Shown here piece after piece: positions 9,241 to 17,631 of a stretch of DNA of 64,000 nt (positions are counted from its first letter, which is position 1; every line of letters starts with the position of its first letter). Both the position numbers and the translations under genes were made by a program. The notes under the pieces were generated by a model. It searched no databases, had not been told where the DNA came from, and saw only the letters and a list, made by a program, of their open reading frames with translations. The stretch comes from Bacteroidaceae bacterium (lineage in GTDB: Bacteria > Bacteroidota > Bacteroidia > Bacteroidales > Bacteroidaceae), in assembly GCA_017534535.1 (NCBI GenBank), contig JAFXVZ010000003.1, positions 1-64,000 on the forward strand. Reading direction: 5' to 3'.

Positions 9241-10113
9241 ATGGAAAAATTAGTATCTGCAATCATTACTACTCACAATCGTAAAGAGTTACTTAAAAGG
9301 GCTATTGATAGTGTTTTTGAACAAACATATCCCAATTTAGAGCTAATCGTGGTCGATGACGCTTCTGATGATGGGACGAAAGATATTTGTGTGGATAAAA
9401 GAATAAATTATATCTTCATTCCGAAAGAAGAAAGTCGTGGTGGTAATTATGCCCGTAATTTGGGAATAAAGGCTTCCCAAGGTAATTATTGTGCATTTCT
9501 GGATGATGATGATTATTGGTTGCCATCTAAAATTGAGAAACAAGTTTCGTTGATGGAAAAAATGGATTGTGAATTAGTGCATTGTGGACGAAGATTCGAG
9601 ATTGTTTTTAATGATGAAGTGGAATATAAAAATACTTTGCCAGATCCAAATCATTGGGGAGATATGCACAAAAAAATATTGTTTACGAGTCAAACAGCAC
9701 CCACCAGTTGCTTTTTTATAAAACGGCAGGCTTTGTTAGATATAGGGATGTTTGATGAAGATCTTAAATTTTGGCAAGATTATGAACTTACTATTCGCTT
9801 GGCTCAACGAAAGCCTTTCTATTTTGTTAATGAACCGTTGACTGTTATGAGGGTAAATAGGTTTGATTCTCAACGTTTGTCGAATAAATATTTTGAATGG
9901 AAAAAATCCGCAGCTTATATCTATAACAAACATTCAAATTTGTATAATAAGCTTAATTTATTTGAAAAATATAAGGTTAAGAATGTATATTGGAAATCTG
10001 CCAAAATAAGGAGTAAAAAATGTGGTTTGTTATCTCATTTTTTGTTTTATTCTTTTATGTATTTACCTTACTCAATTATAGGAAAGATAAATAAATCTTT
10101 ACATAAGCAATGA
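9241..10113 (+). CDS. Glycosyltransferase family 2
   Basis: A 290-residue GT-A enzyme with SAIITTHNRKELLKRAIDSV at the N-terminus, VVDDASDDGT, GGNYARNLGIKASQGN and the metal-binding run LDDDDYW at about residue 90. The C-terminal part (ATSYIYNKH-like and a basic, aromatic tail) is not diagnostic. It is very AT-rich and is preceded by a 166-bp AT-rich gap. Its stop overlaps the start of the cytidylyltransferase fusion by 4 bp (ATGA), indicating translational coupling. Confidence 0.88.
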   Translation: MEKLVSAIITTHNRKELLKRAIDSVFEQTYPNLELIVVDDASDDGTKDICVDKRINYIFIPKEESRGGNYARNLGIKASQGNYCAFLDDDDYWLPSKIEKQVSLMEKMDCELVHCGRRFEIVFNDEVEYKNTLPDPNHWGDMHKKILFTSQTAPTSCFFIKRQALLDIGMFDEDLKFWQDYELTIRLAQRKPFYFVNEPLTVMRVNRFDSQRLSNKYFEWKKSAAYIYNKHSNLYNKLNLFEKYKVKNVYWKSAKIRSKKCGLLSHFLFYSFMYLPYSIIGKINKSLHKQ

Positions 10114-11456
10114 TTAAAGTTATCACATACGGCACATATGACCTCTTACACCAAGGACATATCAATCTTTTGCGCCGAGCAAAAGAACTAGGCGACTACC
10201 TAATTGTAGGTGTTACAAATGATAGTTTCGACCGTGAGCGTGGTAAACTGAATGTGTTTAATAATGTGCTTGAAAGAGTTGAAGCTGTAAAAGCGACGGG
10301 GTTGGCTGATAAGATAATTATAGAAGACTATGTTGGTCAAAAAATTGATGATATTCAAAAATATGATGTTGATATCTTCGCAATAGGCTCTGATTGGGAA
10401 GGGAAGTTTGATTATCTTAATGAATATTGTCGTGTGGTTTATTTACCTCGTACAGAGGGAATTTCATCCACAATGTTGCGTGAAGACTTACAGGATGATA
10501 TAAGAATAGGCGTTGTCGGAACTGGTCGTATTGCTAAGCGTTTTGTTCCAGAGTCTGAATTTGTTAGCTATGTTAAAATAACAGATGTCTTCGACACTGA
10601 TTTCGGAAAGTCTTGTTTTTTTGCTGAACAGAATAGAATAGTTAATGTGCGACATTCCTATGATGAATTATTGGAGAACGTTGATGCTGTATATGTTGCG
10701 ACACCACATTTGTCACATTATGAATTGTGTAAAAAAGCAATTCTAAAGAAAAAACATGTATTATGTGAAACACCAATGGTGTTGAATGGTGTTGAAGCAA
10801 AGGAGTTGTTCAAACTTGCTGAAAAGTATGGTGTTGTTATGATGGAGGCAAACAAAACAGCCCATTCCCCAGCTTTCAATCATTTAATAACTATGATTAA
10901 AAGTGGAGTAATTGGTGATGTGGTTGATGTAAGTGCTTCGGAATCGAAACTTTGGGGTGACAGATTCACTAGAGAGCTCGACCCTAAACAAGCTGGTGGG
11001 TCGATGTTTGAAATGGGATCATATACTCTCCTTCCTATCATCAAACTAATGGGTCTTGATTATACTAATATTAATTTCTATTCGAAGATGAGGGATGGTG
11101 TTGATGTATATACTCGTGGAGTGATTAGATATCCTCATGGTGTATGTTCTTTCCAACTCGGTTTAGGCGTAAAAACAGAGGGAAACTTGGTCATTTCTGG
11201 AACCAAAGGCTATGCATATGTTCCATCTCCCTGGTGGCTGACAGATTATTATGAATTCCGTTTTGAAGACCAAAACCTGAACAAGAAGTTTTTCTACAAA
11301 TGGGATGGTGCGGGGTTGAGATATGAAATTCAAGAATTCGTTTCATGTATTTTTAATCACCGTTTCAGTACTGCAAGGTTGCGTAGGCGTGAGAGTGTGG
11401 TAATGGCTGAGATAATGCAGCAATTTATGGAACGTAAGAACTTTATGGAAATATGA
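10110..11456 (+). CDS. Fusion: TagD-like cytidylyltransferase + Gfo/Idh/MocA oxidoreductase
   Basis: A 448-residue two-domain protein. Residues about 1-132 are a glycerol-3-phosphate cytidylyltransferase-like domain with TYGTYDLLHQGHINLLRRAK (HxGH motif) and RTEGISSTM near its end, the usual catalytic motifs of TagD-like enzymes. From about residue 134 a Rossmann domain begins (RIGVVGTGRIAKRF), followed by CETPMVLN in place of the usual EKP motif and MMEANKTAHSPAF, typical of Gfo/Idh/MocA dehydrogenases. The pair implies production of a CDP-activated polyol phosphate plus a redox step on the same or a linked substrate. The neighbouring SDR and CDP-glycerol-type transferase support that. Confidence 0.87.
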   Translation: MIKVITYGTYDLLHQGHINLLRRAKELGDYLIVGVTNDSFDRERGKLNVFNNVLERVEAVKATGLADKIIIEDYVGQKIDDIQKYDVDIFAIGSDWEGKFDYLNEYCRVVYLPRTEGISSTMLREDLQDDIRIGVVGTGRIAKRFVPESEFVSYVKITDVFDTDFGKSCFFAEQNRIVNVRHSYDELLENVDAVYVATPHLSHYELCKKAILKKKHVLCETPMVLNGVEAKELFKLAEKYGVVMMEANKTAHSPAFNHLITMIKSGVIGDVVDVSASESKLWGDRFTRELDPKQAGGSMFEMGSYTLLPIIKLMGLDYTNINFYSKMRDGVDVYTRGVIRYPHGVCSFQLGLGVKTEGNLVISGTKGYAYVPSPWWLTDYYEFRFEDQNLNKKFFYKWDGAGLRYEIQEFVSCIFNHRFSTARLRRRESVVMAEIMQQFMERKNFMEI

Positions 11457-12190
11457 AAAGAGTATTAGTAGTTGGTGGTGCCAATGGCATTGGCCTTTCC
11501 ATAGCAAAGGTGTTGACTGCCAAAGATGAGATTGAGAAAGTCTATATTGTAGACAAGGCTGAATTGGCAAGTGAATACCAGGAAGACAAGATTGAGAGTT
11601 ATCAGTTTGATTTGACCAGCGATGATTATTCAATATTCGACCGTTTCAATGATATAAATTGCTTGATTATTACGGCTGGTTTTGGTAAGCTCTCTTTGTT
11701 TGAAGACATTGACGAGCGCATGATACCGTTGTATTTCACTGTAAATACCGTTGCTGTCATTCGCGTAATCAAACATTTTTATGATAAGATGCTGAAGGAC
11801 GAAGACTTCTATTGCGGCGTAATGGTGAGCATCGCAGGCTTTATGTCTTCACCGTTCTTCTCTCTTTATGGTGCTTCAAAGGCAGCCTTAAAGATATTTA
11901 TTGAGAGTGTCAACGTTGAGTTGGAGAAAGCAGGCACATCTAACAGAATCTTAAATGTGTCTCCTGGCTCCATCAAAGGAACGAGCTTCAACCAGGGAAA
12001 GACTGATTTAAGTATCACCAAATCGTTGGCTGAACAGATTATTGCGCATGTTGAAAACAAGAATGATTTGTTCATCCCTCAGTATGAAGAGGTATTCAAG
12101 CATGTTTTGGCACGCTATCATAAGGACTTCAGAAAAGAAGGTTTGCATAGCTATGAATACAAGGTGAATAGTGGAAGAGTAGTCAAATAA
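11453..12190 (+). CDS. Short-chain dehydrogenase/reductase of the CDP-polyol set
   Basis: A 245-residue SDR with VVGGANGIGLSIAK at the N-terminus (GxxxGxG), a conserved Ala-Gly (TAGFG) where NNAG normally lies, Ser in MVSIAGF and the catalytic YGASK. It overlaps the fusion gene by 4 bp (ATGA), so the two proteins are probably made in a fixed ratio. In other capsule loci a reductase plus a cytidylyltransferase makes CDP-polyols, for example CDP-ribitol made by an IspD-type enzyme fused to an SDR in Haemophilus. Here the cytidylyltransferase is of TagD type, so the exact polyol is uncertain. Confidence 0.82.
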   Translation: MKRVLVVGGANGIGLSIAKVLTAKDEIEKVYIVDKAELASEYQEDKIESYQFDLTSDDYSIFDRFNDINCLIITAGFGKLSLFEDIDERMIPLYFTVNTVAVIRVIKHFYDKMLKDEDFYCGVMVSIAGFMSSPFFSLYGASKAALKIFIESVNVELEKAGTSNRILNVSPGSIKGTSFNQGKTDLSITKSLAEQIIAHVENKNDLFIPQYEEVFKHVLARYHKDFRKEGLHSYEYKVNSGRVVK

Positions 12191-12209
12191 TTCTTTAATC
12201 CGTCAAACG

Positions 12210-13238
12210 ATGATAGCATTCTATATTTTCCTATCGTTATTGATTCTTGTTGGTGCCTCTTACAAGAAATCTGGTTTTTATGCTGATTATATAGGGAAAG
12301 AGCAGTGCAATGCATTCAAAGGAATATTCATTCTATTGATTTTTTATAGTCACATAACTAGGTATATGCTGAATAATGGCTTCGTAAGTGGCACTCTATT
12401 AGACAACTGGTTTATTACTTTAAGTACACATATTGGTCAATGGGTGGTAGCAGTATTCCTTTTTTATTCGGGTTTTGGAGTGATGGAATCCCTGAAGAAA
12501 AAGGATGGGGACTATCTACACAGTTTTCCCCGTAAAAGACTGCTAACAACTTTATTGAATTTTGATGTGGCGGTCTGTGCGTTCATTTTGTTGAGTTTTG
12601 TGATAGGCAACCAGCTCTCTGTAGGACGTGTTTTTTTGTCGCTCATTGGTTGGGAATCAGTCGGTAACAGCAACTGGTATATCTTTGTGATATTGGTATG
12701 TTATATTGCCTTTTATTTCAGCTATCGTTTAAAGATTAACAGGTGGGGATTGTTGTGTTTGTTACTCGTCATCATGCTCATTCTCTCCCAAGTCAAGGAG
12801 TATAGATGGTATAATACAATTCTTTGTTTCCCTGCAGGTGTTTTTTATTCATGGAACATCAAGTGGATTGAAGAGCGGATATACAAGCGTTATCATGTAA
12901 TACTGGTGGCTTCGATAATACTCTTTCTTATCTTGTATTTTCATAGAGCATTTGGTATTCCCCGCCTATATGGTTTGACTTATAACTTAGCTTGTATCTT
13001 TTTTGTAATAACAATCGTTCTGATGAGCATGAAAGTGCGCCTTAGAAACCCATTGTTGTTGTGGTTTGGTGTGAGTTTGTTCCCTCTATATATATATCAA
13101 AGGTTGCCAATGATAGGGTTAAGGCACGTTGGAGGGGCTGAGCTGATCTGTGCTTATCCTTTCCTATACGTGTTAGCATGTCTTCTGATAACCATGCTCA
13201 TTTGCTATTTGTATAAATATTGGAAGATATCTCTTTAA
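12210..13238 (+). CDS. Acyltransferase family 3 (OafA/WecH-like) membrane protein
   Basis: A 342-residue protein with about ten membrane helices. The early segment KEQCNAFKGIFILLIFYSHI resembles the R/K...H motif that opens acyltransferase-3 proteins, where the His (here in FYSH) is functionally important. It likely O-acetylates or otherwise acylates a sugar from acetyl-CoA across the inner membrane. It starts 19 bp after the SDR and is followed by the phosphopolyol transferase. No periplasmic SGNH domain is fused. Confidence 0.8.
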   Translation: MIAFYIFLSLLILVGASYKKSGFYADYIGKEQCNAFKGIFILLIFYSHITRYMLNNGFVSGTLLDNWFITLSTHIGQWVVAVFLFYSGFGVMESLKKKDGDYLHSFPRKRLLTTLLNFDVAVCAFILLSFVIGNQLSVGRVFLSLIGWESVGNSNWYIFVILVCYIAFYFSYRLKINRWGLLCLLLVIMLILSQVKEYRWYNTILCFPAGVFYSWNIKWIEERIYKRYHVILVASIILFLILYFHRAFGIPRLYGLTYNLACIFFVITIVLMSMKVRLRNPLLLWFGVSLFPLYIYQRLPMIGLRHVGGAELICAYPFLYVLACLLITMLICYLYKYWKISL

Positions 13239-13268
13239 TTCTTTTAAAAACGTCAGTAAGATTGTGTT

Positions 13269-14462
13269 ATGATATCAAGATATACCAAAGCAATTAAACT
13301 CGTTAAGATTGAGCTATCCTATCTTTTTGCGAGATGTGTTGTAGCTTTTATCCCACTTCAGAAAAACAAATTCTTTTGTATTTCCATGACTGGAAATAGT
13401 TATGGAGACAGCATAAAGTGTTTGTCGGATTATATTGCCAGTCATAACCCTTCTTCCTCCATAATATGGGGATTCACAGATGTTTTTTATCATTTGACCG
13501 ATTGTGAACATAATAAAGTTAAGTTATATACGTTTAGGTATTATTACCATATTCTGACTTCTAAATATATATTATCCAATGTGTCATTAGACAAGAAGAT
13601 GTTGGTAAAGCGTGAGGGTCAAGTATGTGTCCAAACGTGGCATGGAACAGCTTTAAAACGTATCGGTATAGATATGTATACCAATCGGAAACGTGCTTGG
13701 CGTGATTTCTTCTCAGGTGGCATGATTACTGAATACAATGCAAAGCTAACAGACATAGTGGTTTCAGGCTCTCGCTTTATGACTAAAATTCTTCATGAAA
13801 AGTGCCTCTATCCTATACAAATTATACATGAAATAGGTACTCCACGAAATGATATTTTCTTTCAGCATCAGCCAGAGGTAAGGAAAAAAGTCAGAGCGTT
13901 CTATGGCCTGGAAGCTGATACTAAAATTATTTTATATGCACCAACATTTCGAGCAGGAGGTGATTTTACTTATTATGATGTTGATCTGCCAAGAATTAAA
14001 ACTTTCTTTGAGCAGAATAGCGGTGATCGATATGTCAACCTGGTAAGACTACATCCGAATCTACTTAGGAACAAAGAAGGCTTTTTGGAAAGATTCTCAT
14101 CAGATACCATTGATGCATCTTCTTATCCTGATATGATTGAATTATTGTATGCGGCAGATGTGTTGGTTACTGATTATTCTTCATGTATGTTCGATTTTAT
14201 GTATTCTTATAAGCCTATTATTATATATACTCCCGACAGGGAAACATATGATCGTGGTTTTTATTTAAATATAGATGACTTGCCTTTTTGTTCGGTTAAT
14301 AATAATTCACAATTACCAGCAATGTTAAAGTTGTTTGAATCTCCCAATTACAGGAATAGAATTGATGATTTTCTGAATATTATAGGTTCTGCTGAAAAAG
14401 GAAATGCTACTGAAGTGTTATACAAACTTATTATGTCATATGGAAAAAAAGTTATTTCATAA
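13269..14462 (+). CDS. CDP-glycerol:glycerophosphotransferase family (TagB/TagF-like)
   Basis: A 397-residue member of PF04464. The family signatures are in order: QTWHGTALKRIG (about 123-134), YAPTFRAGG (about 222-230), RLHPNL, and VTDYSSCMFDFMYSYKPIII (about 299-318). Such enzymes transfer glycerol-phosphate or ribitol-phosphate from CDP-polyols in teichoic acid synthesis, and homologues occur in Gram-negative capsule loci. The donor would come from the cytidylyltransferase fusion at 10110. This makes a phosphate-containing, teichoic-acid-like polymer or side group likely for locus A. Confidence 0.88.
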   Translation: MISRYTKAIKLVKIELSYLFARCVVAFIPLQKNKFFCISMTGNSYGDSIKCLSDYIASHNPSSSIIWGFTDVFYHLTDCEHNKVKLYTFRYYYHILTSKYILSNVSLDKKMLVKREGQVCVQTWHGTALKRIGIDMYTNRKRAWRDFFSGGMITEYNAKLTDIVVSGSRFMTKILHEKCLYPIQIIHEIGTPRNDIFFQHQPEVRKKVRAFYGLEADTKIILYAPTFRAGGDFTYYDVDLPRIKTFFEQNSGDRYVNLVRLHPNLLRNKEGFLERFSSDTIDASSYPDMIELLYAADVLVTDYSSCMFDFMYSYKPIIIYTPDRETYDRGFYLNIDDLPFCSVNNNSQLPAMLKLFESPNYRNRIDDFLNIIGSAEKGNATEVLYKLIMSYGKKVIS

Positions 14463-15303
14463 ATTAGTTGTGTTTTTATTTTTGTTTTTATTCATCTCCT
14501 CATTTGATATAATGAATGATTGGCGGTATGATATGAAAATGAATGCAAATGAAAAAAACACTAAAGAACGAATCCGTTTCCGTGTAGCCCAATGGAATAT
14601 TGGGAAACTAAACAAGGGAAAATCTGGTCATACATCTATCTCAAAAACTGATAGAGACGCAAGAATTTTAGATTTCCATACGTTGATTAATGATGTGGGT
14701 GCAGATGTTTTATCCATAAATGAGTATGCTCCTTTTTTTAGCATAACAGATAGCCTGTTAGAAGATTCTCTTGATTTGACAAAGGATGCCATCCTTTCAA
14801 TGTATAGCTATGCCCATCAAGGTAATAGATATGGAGCTAATTGTAATTTTATTGCATCCTTAGGTTTCCCTTTGGAAAATTTTCAAGAGATTGATTATAG
14901 AATCCATAAACAACACAGGTATTATGCTGTTTGTAATATGTCTGTGAATGGAACATCTATAAAAATTGTATCAACTCATTTAGATACTCCTCAATATGAA
15001 ATGGAACGCTCACAGCAGATTGAAGAATTGATTAGTGCTTTTTCTGATGACCCATATGTTATTATATGTGGTGATTTTAATATTAATGATTCAAAAGAGT
15101 ATGAACCTTTCATTGTAAATGGATATACGATGGCTAATCATGGCATATTGAATGATATTATTACCTTTCCGTCAAATAAAGGAGGTAAGGCTATTGATAA
15201 TATAATTTGCAAAGGTCTTGATATAATAGGAATTAAAGTTTACAAAACAAAACTATCAGACCATTATTTACTTGCTTGTGATGTTGTATTAAAAGAAGAT
15301 TAA
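14440..15303 (+). CDS. Membrane-anchored endonuclease/exonuclease/phosphatase (EEP) family protein
   Basis: A 287-residue protein. I choose the ATG at 14440, which gives a short basic N-terminus followed by a hydrophobic helix (VVFLFLFLFISSF), so it is anchored or exported. The EEP fold motifs follow: QWNIGKL, the catalytic Glu in LSINEYAPF, STHLDTP, GDFNIND and the terminal SDHYLLA. The gene overlaps the phosphopolyol transferase gene by 23 bp. Since family members cleave phosphodiesters, I infer a periplasmic phosphodiesterase acting on the phosphopolyol polymer or its precursor. DNA repair is unlikely given the signal anchor and context. Confidence 0.8.
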   Translation: MEKKLFHKLVVFLFLFLFISSFDIMNDWRYDMKMNANEKNTKERIRFRVAQWNIGKLNKGKSGHTSISKTDRDARILDFHTLINDVGADVLSINEYAPFFSITDSLLEDSLDLTKDAILSMYSYAHQGNRYGANCNFIASLGFPLENFQEIDYRIHKQHRYYAVCNMSVNGTSIKIVSTHLDTPQYEMERSQQIEELISAFSDDPYVIICGDFNINDSKEYEPFIVNGYTMANHGILNDIITFPSNKGGKAIDNIICKGLDIIGIKVYKTKLSDHYLLACDVVLKED

Positions 15304-15317
15304 GATAAAGATTGATT

Positions 15318-16472
15318 ATGAAAATCTTTTTTGTTGCAAGAGGTTGGCCATCTGAGAGAGAACCTCAGTGGGGATGCTTTGAACGAGACCAGGCTATAGC
15401 TTTGAGTAAACTTGGCCATCAGATTGTGGTGCTAAGTTTTGATACGCGATTCCGTAAGTATTACCGAAAATATGGCATCACTCATTCAATGCATGGTAGC
15501 ATATCTGTCTATAATTTATATGTAGGGTGGATATGGGGTAAAGCATTACGGAATACTTTTATCAAACTGCATATTAAAGCATGTAGAGCTTTTTTCTTAT
15601 ATCTTTTTGAAAAGGTTGTCAAACAGGAGGGTATGCCTGACTTGATCTATTCACACTACCTTGGTAGCTCGTCTATTGCCATAGCTGCAAAAAAGAAATA
15701 TGGCATACCCGTTGTAGGCATAGAACATTGGAGTGAAATCGGTTATGAGAACATCAAGAAGAATATCAAGCAGTGGGCTGGAAACGTCTATAAAGAGCTT
15801 GATTGCTTGGTAGCTGTATCAACAGCTTTGAAAAAGAATATAGAAAAGAACTTCGGCATCCAATCAGTCGTGGTCAATAATATGTTAGGAGATGAATTTT
15901 GCTATAAGCCCAACATGCGACAGGATGCAGTGGTGAAATTCGTGTCAACAGGTAATCTCTTGCCTGTTAAGGGATTCGATATTCTTATTGAGGCATTCCA
16001 TAAAGCATATCTTCCAGAAAAGAATTGGTCGTTGACAATCATTGGTGGGGGGAAAGAATATAATCACTTGCTTTCGCTAATAAACAATTTCCACTTAGAA
16101 GATAATATTCATTTGGTGGGAAGAAAGAGCAGGGATGATGTTGTTCGTTTTTTGCAGGAGAGTGATATCTATGTGATGTCTTCTCGTTCTGAGACATTTG
16201 GAGTAGCTGCTATAGAGGCGTTAGCATGTGGTCTGCCAATAGTTGCAACAAGATGTGGCGGGGCAATGGATTTTGTAAAAGCTGAAAATGGTTTGACATG
16301 TCCCATTGATGATGCTGATAACCTTTCAGAAAGGCTCGTCTATATGTTCCATCATTATAAAGAATATGATAGGCAATGGATATCAAATGATTGCCGACAG
16401 CATTTTTCTTCAGATTCAATTGCCCGAGAACTTGAACTAATATTTGAGAAAGTTATAAAAAGACAATCATGA
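15318..16472 (+). CDS. Glycosyltransferase family 4
   Basis: A 384-residue GT-B enzyme. The N-terminal domain starts FFVARGWPSEREPQWGCFER. The C-terminal domain has FVSTGNLLPVKGFDILIEAF, then the donor-binding SRSETFGVAAIEALACGLP (E-x7-E type) and VATRCGGAMDFV. I use the ATG at 15318 instead of the TTG two codons earlier. It overlaps the next gene by 4 bp. It probably adds a sugar from a nucleotide donor to the growing lipid-linked unit. The donor is not predictable. Confidence 0.9.
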   Translation: MKIFFVARGWPSEREPQWGCFERDQAIALSKLGHQIVVLSFDTRFRKYYRKYGITHSMHGSISVYNLYVGWIWGKALRNTFIKLHIKACRAFFLYLFEKVVKQEGMPDLIYSHYLGSSSIAIAAKKKYGIPVVGIEHWSEIGYENIKKNIKQWAGNVYKELDCLVAVSTALKKNIEKNFGIQSVVVNNMLGDEFCYKPNMRQDAVVKFVSTGNLLPVKGFDILIEAFHKAYLPEKNWSLTIIGGGKEYNHLLSLINNFHLEDNIHLVGRKSRDDVVRFLQESDIYVMSSRSETFGVAAIEALACGLPIVATRCGGAMDFVKAENGLTCPIDDADNLSERLVYMFHHYKEYDRQWISNDCRQHFSSDSIARELELIFEKVIKRQS

Positions 16473-17113
16473 AGCAAATTGCTATATACGGGGCAGGCGG
16501 CTTTGGTAGAGAAGTTGCTTGCCTATTAAACAAGATAAATGAAGTTGAACCCACTTGGGAGCTTATTGGCTTCTTTGATGATGGAGTTGAAAAAGGGACG
16601 CAGGTGTCTCATTTCGGCAAGGTGCTAGGCGGTATCAACGAACTTAATGCGTGGGGTGGAGAACTGTCCATAGCCATTACGATAGGCAATCCTAAGATTG
16701 TGCAGAAGATCATAACAAATATCACCAACCCTAACATCTGGTTCCCAAACATTATTGCCCCGACAGTCTATTTCGCCGACCCTGAGACATTCAGAATTGG
16801 TAAAGGCAATATTATTCAGAAGCATTGCAGTTTCTCTTGTGATGTTACTATTGGTGATTTCAATGTAATGGATGGTGCTGATGTTTTTGGACATGATGAT
16901 GTGGTTGGTTCATTCAATACTTTTATGCCAGCTATGCGCATATCCGGGGAAGTGACTATAGGTGATGGTAATTTTTTTGGAGTGGGTTCTATTATTCTCC
17001 AACAAATTAAGGTTGGGAATAATATACGTTTAGGCGCGGCAAGCGTTCTGATGAGGAAGCCTAAGGACGGATGCCTTTATATGGGGAATCCTGCTAAGAA
17101 AATGGAATTATAA
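16469..17113 (+). CDS. NeuD/PglD-like sugar acyltransferase
   Basis: A 214-residue protein with an N-terminal Rossmann-like half (MKQIAIYGAGGFGREVACLL) and a C-terminal left-handed beta-helix made of hexapeptide repeats (about 105-205). It ends with LYMGNPAKKMEL. This is the layout of NeuD and PglD, which acylate amino groups or hydroxyls of sugars. Its position directly before two acyl carrier proteins, an acyl ligase and a ketosynthase suggests that it uses an acyl-ACP made by these neighbours, not acetyl-CoA; that is an inference. It overlaps the GT4 gene by 4 bp. Confidence 0.86.
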   Translation: MKQIAIYGAGGFGREVACLLNKINEVEPTWELIGFFDDGVEKGTQVSHFGKVLGGINELNAWGGELSIAITIGNPKIVQKIITNITNPNIWFPNIIAPTVYFADPETFRIGKGNIIQKHCSFSCDVTIGDFNVMDGADVFGHDDVVGSFNTFMPAMRISGEVTIGDGNFFGVGSIILQQIKVGNNIRLGAASVLMRKPKDGCLYMGNPAKKMEL

Positions 17114-17155
17114 TTATGATGATTCAAATAGTATAAACAATAAGATTTTAGTGAT

Positions 17156-17380
17156 ATGGAAATTAAAGATTTTATCCAGAATTTTGCTGAGCAGCTAGAT
17201 GATACAGAGGCTGAAGCATTAACCCCTGAAACAGAATTCCGTAACTTGGACGATTGGAGTTCTTTGGCAGCATTATCTGTCATTGCTATGGTAGATGAGG
17301 AATATGGCATTTCTATTGCCAGTGATACTTTCAAGAATGCTAAGACCATCCAGGATTTATTTGATCAAATCAACAAGTAA
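17156..17380 (+). CDS. Acyl carrier protein (first of two)
   Basis: A 74-residue acidic protein with the four-helix ACP pattern. The phosphopantetheine site is LDDWSSLAAL, with Ser36 directly before Leu; the canonical form is DSL, so Ser replaces Asp. It begins 42 bp after the NeuD-like gene and is followed 1 bp later by a second ACP. It should carry acyl intermediates of the local acyl pathway. Confidence 0.88.
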   Translation: MEIKDFIQNFAEQLDDTEAEALTPETEFRNLDDWSSLAALSVIAMVDEEYGISIASDTFKNAKTIQDLFDQINK

Positions 17381-17381
17381 T

Positions 17382-17621
17382 ATGACTAATATTGAGAAGT
17401 ATAATGACATCTTTAAAAAGATGTTCAATGTGACGGACAAAGAATTAACGTCTTTGGCGTATAAAGAGACAGCTGAGTGGAACTCAATGGCTCATATAGC
17501 ACTTGTGGCAGAGATAGAAGATGCATTTAATTTGGATTTTGATACAGATGACATTTTTCAGTTAAAATCCTATTTAATAGGAAAGGAGATGCTTGCCACT
17601 AAATTTGATGTTGAATTATAA
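17382..17621 (+). CDS. Acyl carrier protein (second of two)
   Basis: A 79-residue ACP-like protein. I start it at the ATG at 17382, one base after the first ACP's stop, because the longer frame from 17295 lies inside the first ACP gene. The likely attachment Ser35 is in TAEWNSMAHIALVAEIEDAF, again a variant of DSL. It differs enough from the first ACP that the two probably have separate partners, for example starter loading and transfer. That division of labour is an inference. Confidence 0.86.
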   Translation: MTNIEKYNDIFKKMFNVTDKELTSLAYKETAEWNSMAHIALVAEIEDAFNLDFDTDDIFQLKSYLIGKEMLATKFDVEL

Positions 17622-17631
17622 TTGACATTTG

